Shown here in pieces: positions 1 to 5,327 of a stretch of DNA of 10,102 nt. A model generated the notes under the pieces. The model worked only from the letters and a program-made list of their open reading frames with translations. It made no database searches and was not told the origin of the DNA. The position numbers and the translations under genes were made by a program. The DNA is taken from the NCBI GenBank assembly GCA_015658965.1, contig DQNX01000093.1, forward strand, positions 1-10,102. The letters run 5' to 3'. How positions within the stretch are numbered: position 1 is the first letter of the stretch; every line of letters begins with the position of its first letter. This DNA comes from Gammaproteobacteria bacterium (lineage in GTDB: Bacteria > Pseudomonadota > Gammaproteobacteria > PS1 > Pseudothioglobaceae).

Positions 1-13
1 CTTTTAAATTCAT

Positions 14-30
14 ATCCGTATAATACGGAT
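14..30 (+). promoter_or_regulatory. Putative porin promoter: -10 box inside a perfect palindrome
   Basis: ATCCGTAT-A-ATACGGAT is an inverted repeat with 8-bp arms and a single central base. A consensus -10 hexamer, TATAAT, lies at 19-24 within it. Transcription would start near 30-32, giving a leader of about 70 bases ahead of the porin start codon. The matching -35 element would fall at or before the first base of the window, so it cannot be judged. A dyad over a -10 box is the geometry of a repressor operator, but no known operator consensus is recognised. The -10 call is stronger than the operator call. Confidence 0.55.
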
Positions 31-33
31 TAT

Positions 34-51
34 CTCAACAACTCTGTTGAG
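34..51 (+). promoter_or_regulatory. 5'-leader hairpin 1 of the porin mRNA
   Basis: CTCAACA (34-40) and TGTTGAG (45-51) are perfectly complementary 7-base arms around a 4-base loop, ACTC. If transcription starts near 30-32, this stem sits within a few bases of the mRNA 5' end. That is where stabilising stems of long-lived outer-membrane protein messages such as E. coli ompA are found. It is followed by an A-run rather than a T-run, so it is not a + strand terminator. The mRNA-stability role is inferred. Confidence 0.5.
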
Positions 52-58
52 AAAAAAC

Positions 59-74
59 GCAAGAATAATCTTGC
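59..74 (+). promoter_or_regulatory. 5'-leader hairpin 2 of the porin mRNA
   Basis: GCAAGA (59-64) and TCTTGC (69-74) form a perfect 6-base stem with loop ATAA. It lies between the first leader hairpin and the ribosome binding site, leaving an unpaired A/T-rich stretch before the start codon. Two consecutive perfect stems in a 70-base leader suggest a structured 5' UTR. Function is inferred from position only. Confidence 0.45.
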
Positions 75-90
75 ATATCTTAAAAAATTT

Positions 91-95
91 AGGAG
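91..95 (+). promoter_or_regulatory. Ribosome binding site of the porin
   Basis: AGGAG lies 7 bases before the ATG at 103 and fixes that start. It is among the clearest Shine-Dalgarno sequences in the window, in keeping with an abundantly made porin. It sits in the loop of a weak A/U stem (TTAAAA at 80-85 with TTTTAA at 96-101). Confidence 0.8.
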
Positions 96-102
96 TTTTA
101 AA

Positions 103-915
103 ATGAAAAAACAATTATTAATCGCTGCAGTTGCAGTTTCAATGACTTCAGTTGCTATGGCTGACATCTCTTTATCTGGTAAAGGTAACCTTAAATTTGC
201 TTCTACAGGAACTTCTTCTGTTGATGTAGATCTTGCTATCAAGGGTACATTTGCAGCAGGTTCTTTTAAAGCTGCATTGAATAACATGCAAGATGGTAAT
301 GCTACATTTGCTAATGTTTCTGTTTCTACAACTGTCGAAGGTGTTTCACTTTCAGCTGGTACAGTTAAGCATCAAGTAGGTAACGGTAATCTTTACAAAA
401 AATCTGCTTTTGGCCTAGTAGCTTCTAAAACTATAGGTGGTATTACTGTTATGGCTACAACAGGTACTGGTGGTGATAAGAACGCTCAAATGCATTTAGT
501 TGGTTCAGTTGCTGGTTTTGACGTTAAAGTTGAAAACGCTGGTGATGCTGCTGCACGTTTCGTAACTATTGGTGGTAACGTTGGTGGTTTTTCAATTGAT
601 GTTGAAAACTCAACAGCTGCTAAGTCATACGCAATTGGTACTACAGTAGGTGGTGCAACAGTGACATACGTTAAAGTTGAAGGCGATGCTAACCAAAACG
701 ACGGTATCTTCGGTGACATTTCATCAATGGGTGCTACAGATACTGCATCTGGTATCGTTATTGCTGCTAGCGGTGTAACTTTTAAGTCATACGCTGTTAA
801 AGGTGGCGATAGAACTAATAAAGCTACTATGAAACGTAATGGTGTTGCTTACACTGTATCTAAGAAGGGTACAGCTGACGCAGTATTATCAGCTAAGGTT
901 GCATTCACGTTCTAA
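103..915 (+). CDS. Outer-membrane porin, small, signal peptide and C-terminal Phe
   Basis: Predicted 270-residue beta-barrel porin of the outer membrane, giving passive diffusion of small solutes. Residues 1-20 are a typical signal peptide: KK, a hydrophobic core, then AMA, with cleavage expected before Asp21. The mature start DISLSGKGNLKF is typical of gammaproteobacterial porins. The C-terminus, KVAFTF, ends in the Phe used by the BAM complex. The body alternates polar and hydrophobic residues with Gly-rich turns. It has no Pro, Cys or Trp. Residues 139-190 hold three related strand-turn units starting FDVKVEN, FSIDVEN and ATVTYVKVE, 24 and 22 residues apart. At about 250 mature residues it is shorter than classical 16-strand porins (300-350), so a smaller barrel is possible. 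Codons are strongly biased to GGT, GCT and GTT, unlike ygfZ next door, suggesting high expression. The signal peptide and porin class are well supported; substrate is unknown. Confidence 0.85.
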   Translation: MKKQLLIAAVAVSMTSVAMADISLSGKGNLKFASTGTSSVDVDLAIKGTFAAGSFKAALNNMQDGNATFANVSVSTTVEGVSLSAGTVKHQVGNGNLYKKSAFGLVASKTIGGITVMATTGTGGDKNAQMHLVGSVAGFDVKVENAGDAAARFVTIGGNVGGFSIDVENSTAAKSYAIGTTVGGATVTYVKVEGDANQNDGIFGDISSMGATDTASGIVIAASGVTFKSYAVKGGDRTNKATMKRNGVAYTVSKKGTADAVLSAKVAFTF

Positions 916-935
916 TCTAGCGATTAAAACCTGAT

Positions 936-958
936 GCTGACTTAGTAATAAGTTCAGC
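936..958 (+). other. 3'-UTR hairpin after the porin
   Basis: GCTGACTTA (936-944) pairs with TAAG-T-TCAGC (949-958), with one bulged T and a 4-base loop, GTAA. It starts 20 bases after the porin stop codon and just before the terminator stem. With no T-run of its own it is not a terminator. A second 3' stem could protect the message from exonucleases; that role is inferred. Confidence 0.4.
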
Positions 959-963
959 AATCT

Positions 964-995
964 AAAACCCTCAACTTTGGTTGGGGGTTTTTTTT
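964..995 (+). terminator. Strong Rho-independent terminator of the porin gene
   Basis: AAAACCCTCAAC (964-975) pairs with GTTGGGGGTTTT (980-991) around loop TTTG. This is a 12-pair stem with one T-G wobble, and the T-run covers 988-995. It closes the porin as its own transcription unit. It also shows that an upstream TTG-initiated extension of ygfZ, which would begin inside this stem at 977, is not real. Confidence 0.92.
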
Positions 996-1014
996 CGTCT
1001 GCCGAAAATTGGTT

Positions 1015-1020
1015 TAAAAT
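1015..1020 (+). promoter_or_regulatory. Possible -10 box for ygfZ-nhaD
   Basis: TAAAAT matches the -10 consensus at five of six positions and would start transcription near 1027, about 22 bases before ygfZ. A second TAAAAT lies at 1029-1034 and could serve instead, with an almost leaderless message. Neither has a convincing -35 element. A promoter must lie between the porin terminator and 1049 unless read-through drives the operon; the exact box is uncertain. Confidence 0.3.
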
Positions 1021-1048
1021 AGGTGTTTTAAAATTTAAGCTATTAATT

Positions 1049-1864
1049 ATGATTTCTCAAATAACTGATCGTACTTTATTAAAACTTAGTGGTAGTGAAG
1101 TGCAAAGTTTTTTACAAGGTCAATTTTCTAATGATATCAATGCACTAGACGAAGGTGCAGTTCAGATGAATGCATATTGCCAACATCAGGGTAAGATTAT
1201 TGCGCTGATTTGGGTGATGAAGCGTGTGGATGATTATTACTTATCTTTCCCGGGCGATTTGAAAGCCATTGTGGTGCAAAAACTAACGATGTTTAAGATG
1301 ATGTCGGATGTACAGATTAAGGATGTGAGTGATGCGTTGATTCAGCTGGGTTTGGTTGATGAGAATTTTTCCGATGACAAGCAAGGCTTTTCAGTTTTCA
1401 GGTTGAATGATCAGCAATCAGTTGCTTTGGTAGAATCGGTTGATGAGCTTGAGTTGGCTGATGAGAGTGCTTGGAAAAAAGCTTGTATTGAAAATGGTGT
1501 GGCTGAGGTAACTCTGGACACCTCCGAGGTGTTTGTACCGCAGCTATTAAATCTCGATATTGATGAAGTGGGTGTAAATTTCACTAAAGGTTGCTATCCG
1601 GGTCAGGAGGTGGTTGCACGCCTGCATTATTTGGGAAAATCAAAGCGTCGAATGCGGGTTTTTGAGTGTGATAGTGATATTAATATAGGCGATAAGTTGC
1701 TTGTTTCAGGTTCAAATTCCGCTAAAGCTTCTGGTATTGTTGTGCGCTGTGTAAAAATAGATGATAAATCTCTATGTCTGGCAACGATTGAAATTGCCCA
1801 TGAAGATGAAAAAATCACCCTTAATGATGCTCAAGGTGCATGCCTAACCAGGATTCATGATTAA
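1049..1864 (+). CDS. ygfZ: YgfZ/GcvT-family folate-binding Fe-S cluster maintenance protein
   Basis: A 271-residue cytoplasmic protein of the YgfZ family. Members resemble the GcvT aminomethyltransferase, bind folate, and are needed for full activity of some Fe-S enzymes such as MiaB. The family signature K-G-C-Y-x-G-Q-E is complete at residues 180-187 (KGCYPGQE), including the essential Cys182. The N-terminus (LLKLSGSEVQSFLQGQFSNDI) is the usual GcvT-like start, and the C-terminal third is the small beta-barrel domain. The open frame extends upstream to 977, but that lies in the porin terminator; ATG 1049 begins where the family begins. No clear Shine-Dalgarno precedes it. The 3' end overlaps nhaD by 8 bases, so the two are probably co-transcribed. 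Confidence in the family is high; its client enzymes in this organism are unknown. Confidence 0.9.
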   Translation: MISQITDRTLLKLSGSEVQSFLQGQFSNDINALDEGAVQMNAYCQHQGKIIALIWVMKRVDDYYLSFPGDLKAIVVQKLTMFKMMSDVQIKDVSDALIQLGLVDENFSDDKQGFSVFRLNDQQSVALVESVDELELADESAWKKACIENGVAEVTLDTSEVFVPQLLNLDIDEVGVNFTKGCYPGQEVVARLHYLGKSKRRMRVFECDSDINIGDKLLVSGSNSAKASGIVVRCVKIDDKSLCLATIEIAHEDEKITLNDAQGACLTRIHD

Positions 1865-3215
1865 GTTTTTATTATTACTCACCACGTTATTACCTACTTT
1901 TGCATTTGCAACCAGTCCAAATATAGAGGTACTTGACTTAACTGGCCATTGGGTGGGTTACATGGCGTTGGGGTTATTTGCACTGGCGTATGTTCTGGTG
2001 ATGGTGGAAGAGTTCACTTGCTTTAGAAAATCCAAGCCGGTTATTTTGGTGGCGGGCATTATTTGGGCCTTGATTGGTTGGGTGTATGCTCAACAAGGGT
2101 TGCCACTTGCGGCTGAAATTGCCTTGCGTCATAACATTTTGGAATATTCTGAGCTGTTTTTATTCTTATTAGTTGCCATGACTTACATTGAGGCGATGCG
2201 CGAGCGCAACGTGTTTGAATCTTTAAAAGTTTGGCTGATCAATAAAGGTTTTACTTTTAGACAGTTGTTTTGGCTGACAGGGTTTTTGGCTTTTTTCATT
2301 TCTCCCGTAGCGGACAACTTAACCACCGCGATGATTATGGGTGCAGTGGTGATGGCAGTAGGCGCGAATAACCCACGATTTGTCTCAATTGCCTTTGTTA
2401 ATATTGTGGTGGCGGCCAATGCTGGCGGTGCATTCAGCCCGTTTGGTGATATAACCACGCTGATGGTTTGGCAAAAAGGCCTGTTAGACTTTAGCGATTT
2501 CTTTACGTTATTTATTCCATCACTGATTAACTTTGTCGTGCCAGCGGCGATCATGCACTTTGCCATTAACAATGAAACGGCAGCTGAGCGATTGGAATTA
2601 ATCAGTATTAAAAAAGGTGGAATCCTTATTGTGATGCTATTTATGGTGACCATTGCAACCGCTGTTAGTTTTCATGGCTTCTTGCATTTACCACCCGTCA
2701 TGGGCATGATGACAGGCTTAAGCTTCCTAATGATTGCGGCATACTTTATCCGCCGTAGTGAGCTAAAAACTCAAGCGCAGGGCTTTGATGTGTTTAATAA
2801 AGTCGGCCGCGCAGAGTGGGATACTTTATTATTCTTCTTTGGTGTGATTTTAAGCATTGGTGGCTTAGGTTTTATGGGCTATCTCACTCTGACTTCCGAG
2901 GCGATGTACACCACACTCGGCGCAACGTATGCCAATATTTTGATCGGCTTGTTATCAGCGGTAATAGACAATATCCCAGTAATGTTCGCCGTACTAACCA
3001 TGAATCCAGTCATGTCAGAAGGTCAGTGGTTGTTAGTCACCCTAACCGCAGGCGTCGGTGGTAGTTTGCTTTCGGTCGGCTCCGCCGCCGGCGTAGCGCT
3101 GATGGGGCAATCAAAAGGTCTGTATACTTTTGCCTCGCATCTTAAATGGATGCCGGTGATTGCTCTGGGTTATGCGGCAAGTATCTATACGCACATTCTA
3201 ATCAACGGCCTCTAG
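1857..3215 (+). CDS. nhaD: NhaD-type Na+/H+ antiporter
   Basis: A 452-residue inner-membrane protein with about a dozen hydrophobic segments, which exchanges Na+ (or Li+) for H+ for sodium and pH balance. NhaD (IT superfamily) hallmarks are present: SPVADNLTT at 149-157 with D153-N154, N188 in VVAANAGG, SPFGDITT at 194-201 with D198, T200 and T201, and DNIP at 371-374. These acidic and polar residues match those shown to matter in Vibrio cholerae NhaD, shifted by about one. The N-terminus reads like a cleavable signal peptide (LLPTFAFA, possible cut after residue 18), followed by a periplasmic stretch before the next helix at about 34. The start overlaps the end of ygfZ in another frame. AGGA at 1850-1853 is very close to the ATG, so translation is probably coupled. 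Codons late in the gene are locally more GC-rich. The family call is strong; ion preference is inferred. Confidence 0.93.
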   Translation: MIKFLLLLTTLLPTFAFATSPNIEVLDLTGHWVGYMALGLFALAYVLVMVEEFTCFRKSKPVILVAGIIWALIGWVYAQQGLPLAAEIALRHNILEYSELFLFLLVAMTYIEAMRERNVFESLKVWLINKGFTFRQLFWLTGFLAFFISPVADNLTTAMIMGAVVMAVGANNPRFVSIAFVNIVVAANAGGAFSPFGDITTLMVWQKGLLDFSDFFTLFIPSLINFVVPAAIMHFAINNETAAERLELISIKKGGILIVMLFMVTIATAVSFHGFLHLPPVMGMMTGLSFLMIAAYFIRRSELKTQAQGFDVFNKVGRAEWDTLLFFFGVILSIGGLGFMGYLTLTSEAMYTTLGATYANILIGLLSAVIDNIPVMFAVLTMNPVMSEGQWLLVTLTAGVGGSLLSVGSAAGVALMGQSKGLYTFASHLKWMPVIALGYAASIYTHILINGL

Positions 3216-3245
3216 GGGTTGTCTTTTGCCCAACTTCTTCGTTGT

Positions 3246-3287
3246 CGGGTAGATTGAATTCAGTTATTTATTGGAAATAAATACCCG
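3246..3287 (+). other. Nested inverted repeat in the nhaD-coaX gap
   Basis: In the 130-base gap, TATTTATT (3265-3272) and AATAAATA (3276-3283) are perfect 8-base arms around GGA. Outside them, CGGGTA (3246-3251) can pair with TACCCG (3282-3287) while the inner stem shortens to 6 pairs, giving a two-step stem with a 15-base bulge. No T-run follows, so it is not a standard terminator. It could be an mRNA 3' end structure for nhaD or a leader element for coaX; nothing decides between them. Confidence 0.35.
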
Positions 3288-3325
3288 TTCTAAAAGTTTA
3301 GGGTTTATAAAAAATACAAACCTCT

Positions 3326-3333
3326 GAGGTGAT
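3326..3333 (+). promoter_or_regulatory. Shine-Dalgarno-like site upstream of coaX
   Basis: GAGGTGAT is strongly complementary to the 16S rRNA 3' end. It lies 12 bases before GTG 3346 and 18 before ATG 3352. An in-frame stop (TAA at 3340-3342) rules out starts further upstream. The spacing favours GTG 3346, although even that is longer than usual. The site is also half of a small palindrome, ACCTC-T-GAGGT (3320-3330), which could hide it in the message. Confidence 0.5.
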
Positions 3334-3345
3334 TGCATTTAAACT

Positions 3346-4026
3346 GTGAGCATGAGTGATTTATTTTTAGATATTGGCAATACAGCGGTCAAATGGCATT
3401 TTGAAGGAGGTTATGATTCTCGTCTAATGGCGGATTTTACAATTGAATTATTACCTGAAGCTGATCTGGTTTTTGTTAGCTGTGTGGGTGATAAGGCTTT
3501 ATTAGTGGGGCTTGATAATGTGATATTTGCCAAATCCCAGGCAAGCTTTAAAAACTTCAAATCGGCCTATGAAGCGCCTGAGGATTTGGGGGTTGATCGT
3601 TTTTTGGTAATGATTGCTGCGGTTGATAAAAATCCAAATCAAGATTTATTAGTCATTGATGCGGGCAGTGCCTTGACCTTTGACTTGGTGCTTGCGAATG
3701 GCGAACACCAAGGCGGACTAATCATGCCAGGGCTGGGGGTTTTGCGTCGTAGTTTTGCGCCATTTTCCAGTGATTCAAAAAATCTGGTTTTAAATTCAAC
3801 CGCTGATAATACGACGGACAGCTGGGCATTTGGCACAGCACAGATGTTGATGAGCGTAATTAATGCGCAAATTGAGCAGCATCAGCAAAATTTATCTAAT
3901 TTGAAAATCCTATTAACCGGTGGCGATGCCAAGATGATTGCGCTGAGATTAAAATACCCGGTGGCGATTGAGCCAAATTTAGTACTCGATGGGCTTGCGC
4001 TTATCGCACAATCACGCAATATATAA
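3346..4026 (+). CDS. coaX: Type III pantothenate kinase
   Basis: A 226-residue cytoplasmic kinase of the ASKHA fold that phosphorylates pantothenate with ATP, the first committed step of CoA synthesis. Type III enzymes are insensitive to CoA feedback and need a monovalent cation. Motifs in order are the phosphate-binding DIGNTAVKW (9-17), LGVDRF (81-86) with D84-R85, VIDAGSALTFD (103-113) with D105, HQGGLIMPG (121-129), and TGGDA (191-195). Length is at the short end for the family (about 240-260). The GTG start at 3346 is used because of Shine-Dalgarno spacing; ATG 3352 would remove only two residues and cannot be excluded. In many bacteria coaX sits beside birA, but here it lies alone between nhaD and trpS. 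Family assignment is secure. Confidence 0.92.
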   Translation: MSMSDLFLDIGNTAVKWHFEGGYDSRLMADFTIELLPEADLVFVSCVGDKALLVGLDNVIFAKSQASFKNFKSAYEAPEDLGVDRFLVMIAAVDKNPNQDLLVIDAGSALTFDLVLANGEHQGGLIMPGLGVLRRSFAPFSSDSKNLVLNSTADNTTDSWAFGTAQMLMSVINAQIEQHQQNLSNLKILLTGGDAKMIALRLKYPVAIEPNLVLDGLALIAQSRNI

Positions 4027-4036
4027 GCATCAGCCT

Positions 4037-4045
4037 TGGTATAAT
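4037..4045 (+). promoter_or_regulatory. Extended -10 promoter of trpS
   Basis: TGGTATAAT is a perfect extended -10 element (TGn followed by consensus TATAAT at 4040-4045), lying just after the coaX stop. Transcription would begin near 4052, leaving about 24 A/T-rich bases before ATG 4076. The hexamer 17 bases upstream (CAATAT) is a poor -35, which is usual for extended -10 promoters. It suggests trpS has its own promoter, independent of coaX. Confidence 0.65.
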
Positions 4046-4075
4046 GCAATTTAATTAATTCAACGTTCAATTTCA

Positions 4076-5275
4076 ATGCAAGACAATCGAGTTTTATCCG
4101 GCATGCGGCCTACAGGCCGACTACATTTGGGCCATTACCACGGGGTTTTAAAAAACTGGATAGCGCTTCAAAATGAGTACGACTCTTATTTTTTTGTGGC
4201 AGATTGGCACGCCTTTACCACCCATTATGCTGACAAAATTGACCTTGAAACCAATGTCATAGAAATGGTGGTTGATTGGCTGGCAGCAGGTATTAACCCC
4301 AATACAGCCACGATTTTTGTCCAGTCAAAAGTACCTGAGCATGCCGAACTGCATTTGCTATTATCCATGTCTACGCCACTTTCTTGGTTGGAGCGCGTGC
4401 CTTCGTATAAGGACCAACAGTTAAAGCTTAAAACTAAAGACCTTGGTACTTATGGATTTTTGGGTTACCCGCTATTGCAAAGTGCAGATATCTTGATGTA
4501 TAAAGCCAGTTTGGTGCCCGTGGGTGAAGATCAGGTTGCTCATGTGGAACTCACGCGTGAAGTGGCCAGACGTTTTAATTATCTTTATGGGCGTGAAGCA
4601 GGCTTTGAAGAAAAATCTGAAGCCGCCGTTACTAAGATGGGCAAAAAACAAGCGAAATCTTACCGATCTTTACGCAAAGCTTACCAAGAAACTGGTGATG
4701 GTGAAGCCTTAATAAAGGCACAAGCCCTGTTGCAACAACAACAAAATATCACGCTGGGTGATCGAGAAAGGCTTTCAGGATATATTGAAGGCGTGGGCAG
4801 AATCATCCTCCCAGAACCAAAATCTTTACTCACTAAAGCCTCAAAAATGCCAGGTTTGGATGGGCAAAAGATGAGCAAATCTTATGGCAATACCATTTCT
4901 TTACGTGACAGTGCGCAGGAGATAGAACTCAAGGTTAGGCGCATGCCAACAGATCCTGCACGTGTAAAACTAACCGATCCGGGCGATCCGGAAAAGTGCC
5001 CAGTATGGCAATTGCACAAAGTGTATTCCGATGAATCGACTTGTGAATGGGTGGTCGATGGTTGTACTAAAGCAAAAATGGGCTGTGTTGAGTGCAAACA
5101 ACCAGTGATTGATGCAATGATAGCCGAACTAATGCCTATGCAAGAACGTATCGCTAAGTATCAGGCTGACCCTGAATTAATCAAACAAATCATCCATGAA
5201 GGCTCTGAAAAAGCGCGCCATATTGCTAAAGAAACCATGAGCGAAGTTCGTGAAGCCATGGGTATTACTTACTAA
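4076..5275 (+). CDS. trpS: Tryptophan--tRNA ligase, long form with Fe-S-type Cys motif
   Basis: A 399-residue class Ic aminoacyl-tRNA synthetase that charges tRNA-Trp. SGMRPTGRLHLGHYHG (8-23) carries the HIGH-type signature (HLGH, 17-20), and KMSKS is intact at 265-269. Compared with short bacterial TrpRS of about 330 residues, there is an extra block of about 70 residues (roughly 175-245) before KMSKS; a similar block occurs in Pseudomonas- and Legionella-type TrpRS. The C-terminal half has C308-x21-C330-x6-C337-x2-C340, very close to the C-x22-C-x6-C-x2-C motif that binds a [4Fe-4S] cluster near the anticodon-recognition site in Thermotoga maritima TrpRS. C323 is an extra cysteine. No clear Shine-Dalgarno precedes ATG 4076, and the promoter is about 24 bases away. 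Identity is certain; cluster binding is inferred from spacing. Confidence 0.96.
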   Translation: MQDNRVLSGMRPTGRLHLGHYHGVLKNWIALQNEYDSYFFVADWHAFTTHYADKIDLETNVIEMVVDWLAAGINPNTATIFVQSKVPEHAELHLLLSMSTPLSWLERVPSYKDQQLKLKTKDLGTYGFLGYPLLQSADILMYKASLVPVGEDQVAHVELTREVARRFNYLYGREAGFEEKSEAAVTKMGKKQAKSYRSLRKAYQETGDGEALIKAQALLQQQQNITLGDRERLSGYIEGVGRIILPEPKSLLTKASKMPGLDGQKMSKSYGNTISLRDSAQEIELKVRRMPTDPARVKLTDPGDPEKCPVWQLHKVYSDESTCEWVVDGCTKAKMGCVECKQPVIDAMIAELMPMQERIAKYQADPELIKQIIHEGSEKARHIAKETMSEVREAMGITY

Positions 5276-5307
5276 AAAAAGTACGAGGCCTTGCCCCGTA
5301 CTTTTTT
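5274..5307 (+). terminator. Intrinsic terminator after trpS, potentially bidirectional
   Basis: GTACG (5281-5285) pairs with CGTAC (5297-5301). Inside, GG (5287-5288) pairs with CC (5294-5295) past one mismatch, with a 5-base loop. The stem is extended by an A-run (5274-5280) facing a T-run (5302-5307). Because it has A on the left and T on the right, it could stop transcription from either side. The A-run begins within the trpS stop codon. Confidence 0.88.
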
Positions 5308-5327
5308 AAACTTACCTTAAATTAAAT

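Noticed and set aside
30..287. Minus-strand open frame overlapping the porin start and leader
   Set aside because: It is the antisense of the signal peptide and leader hairpins, with no supporting feature; the + strand gene is unambiguous.
486..719. Minus-strand 77-codon frame rich in Pro, Thr and Ser inside the porin
   Set aside because: The composition is the mirror of Gly/Gly-Gly and Val codons of the porin; no start signal.
977..1048. 24-residue upstream extension of ygfZ from a TTG at 977
   Set aside because: It begins inside the porin terminator stem, has no ribosome binding site, and the family N-terminus starts at ATG 1049.
2183..2653. Minus-strand open frame of 156 codons inside nhaD
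   Set aside because: It lies antisense to a well-supported membrane protein; its Ile/Thr/Asn-rich composition is what reverse-complemented transmembrane codons give, and there is no motif or ribosome site.
3218..3246. Direct repeat GTTGTC (3218-3223 and 3241-3246) considered as a regulator site pair
   Set aside because: Only six bases long, and expected by chance at this scale.
3265..3283. Perfect 8-base A/T hairpin considered as the nhaD terminator
   Set aside because: The stem is almost all A-T and is followed by CCCGTTC, not a T-run.
4027..4075. Possible leader peptide or attenuator controlling trpS
   Set aside because: The leader is about 24 bases, with no Trp codons, no terminator stem and no T-box features.
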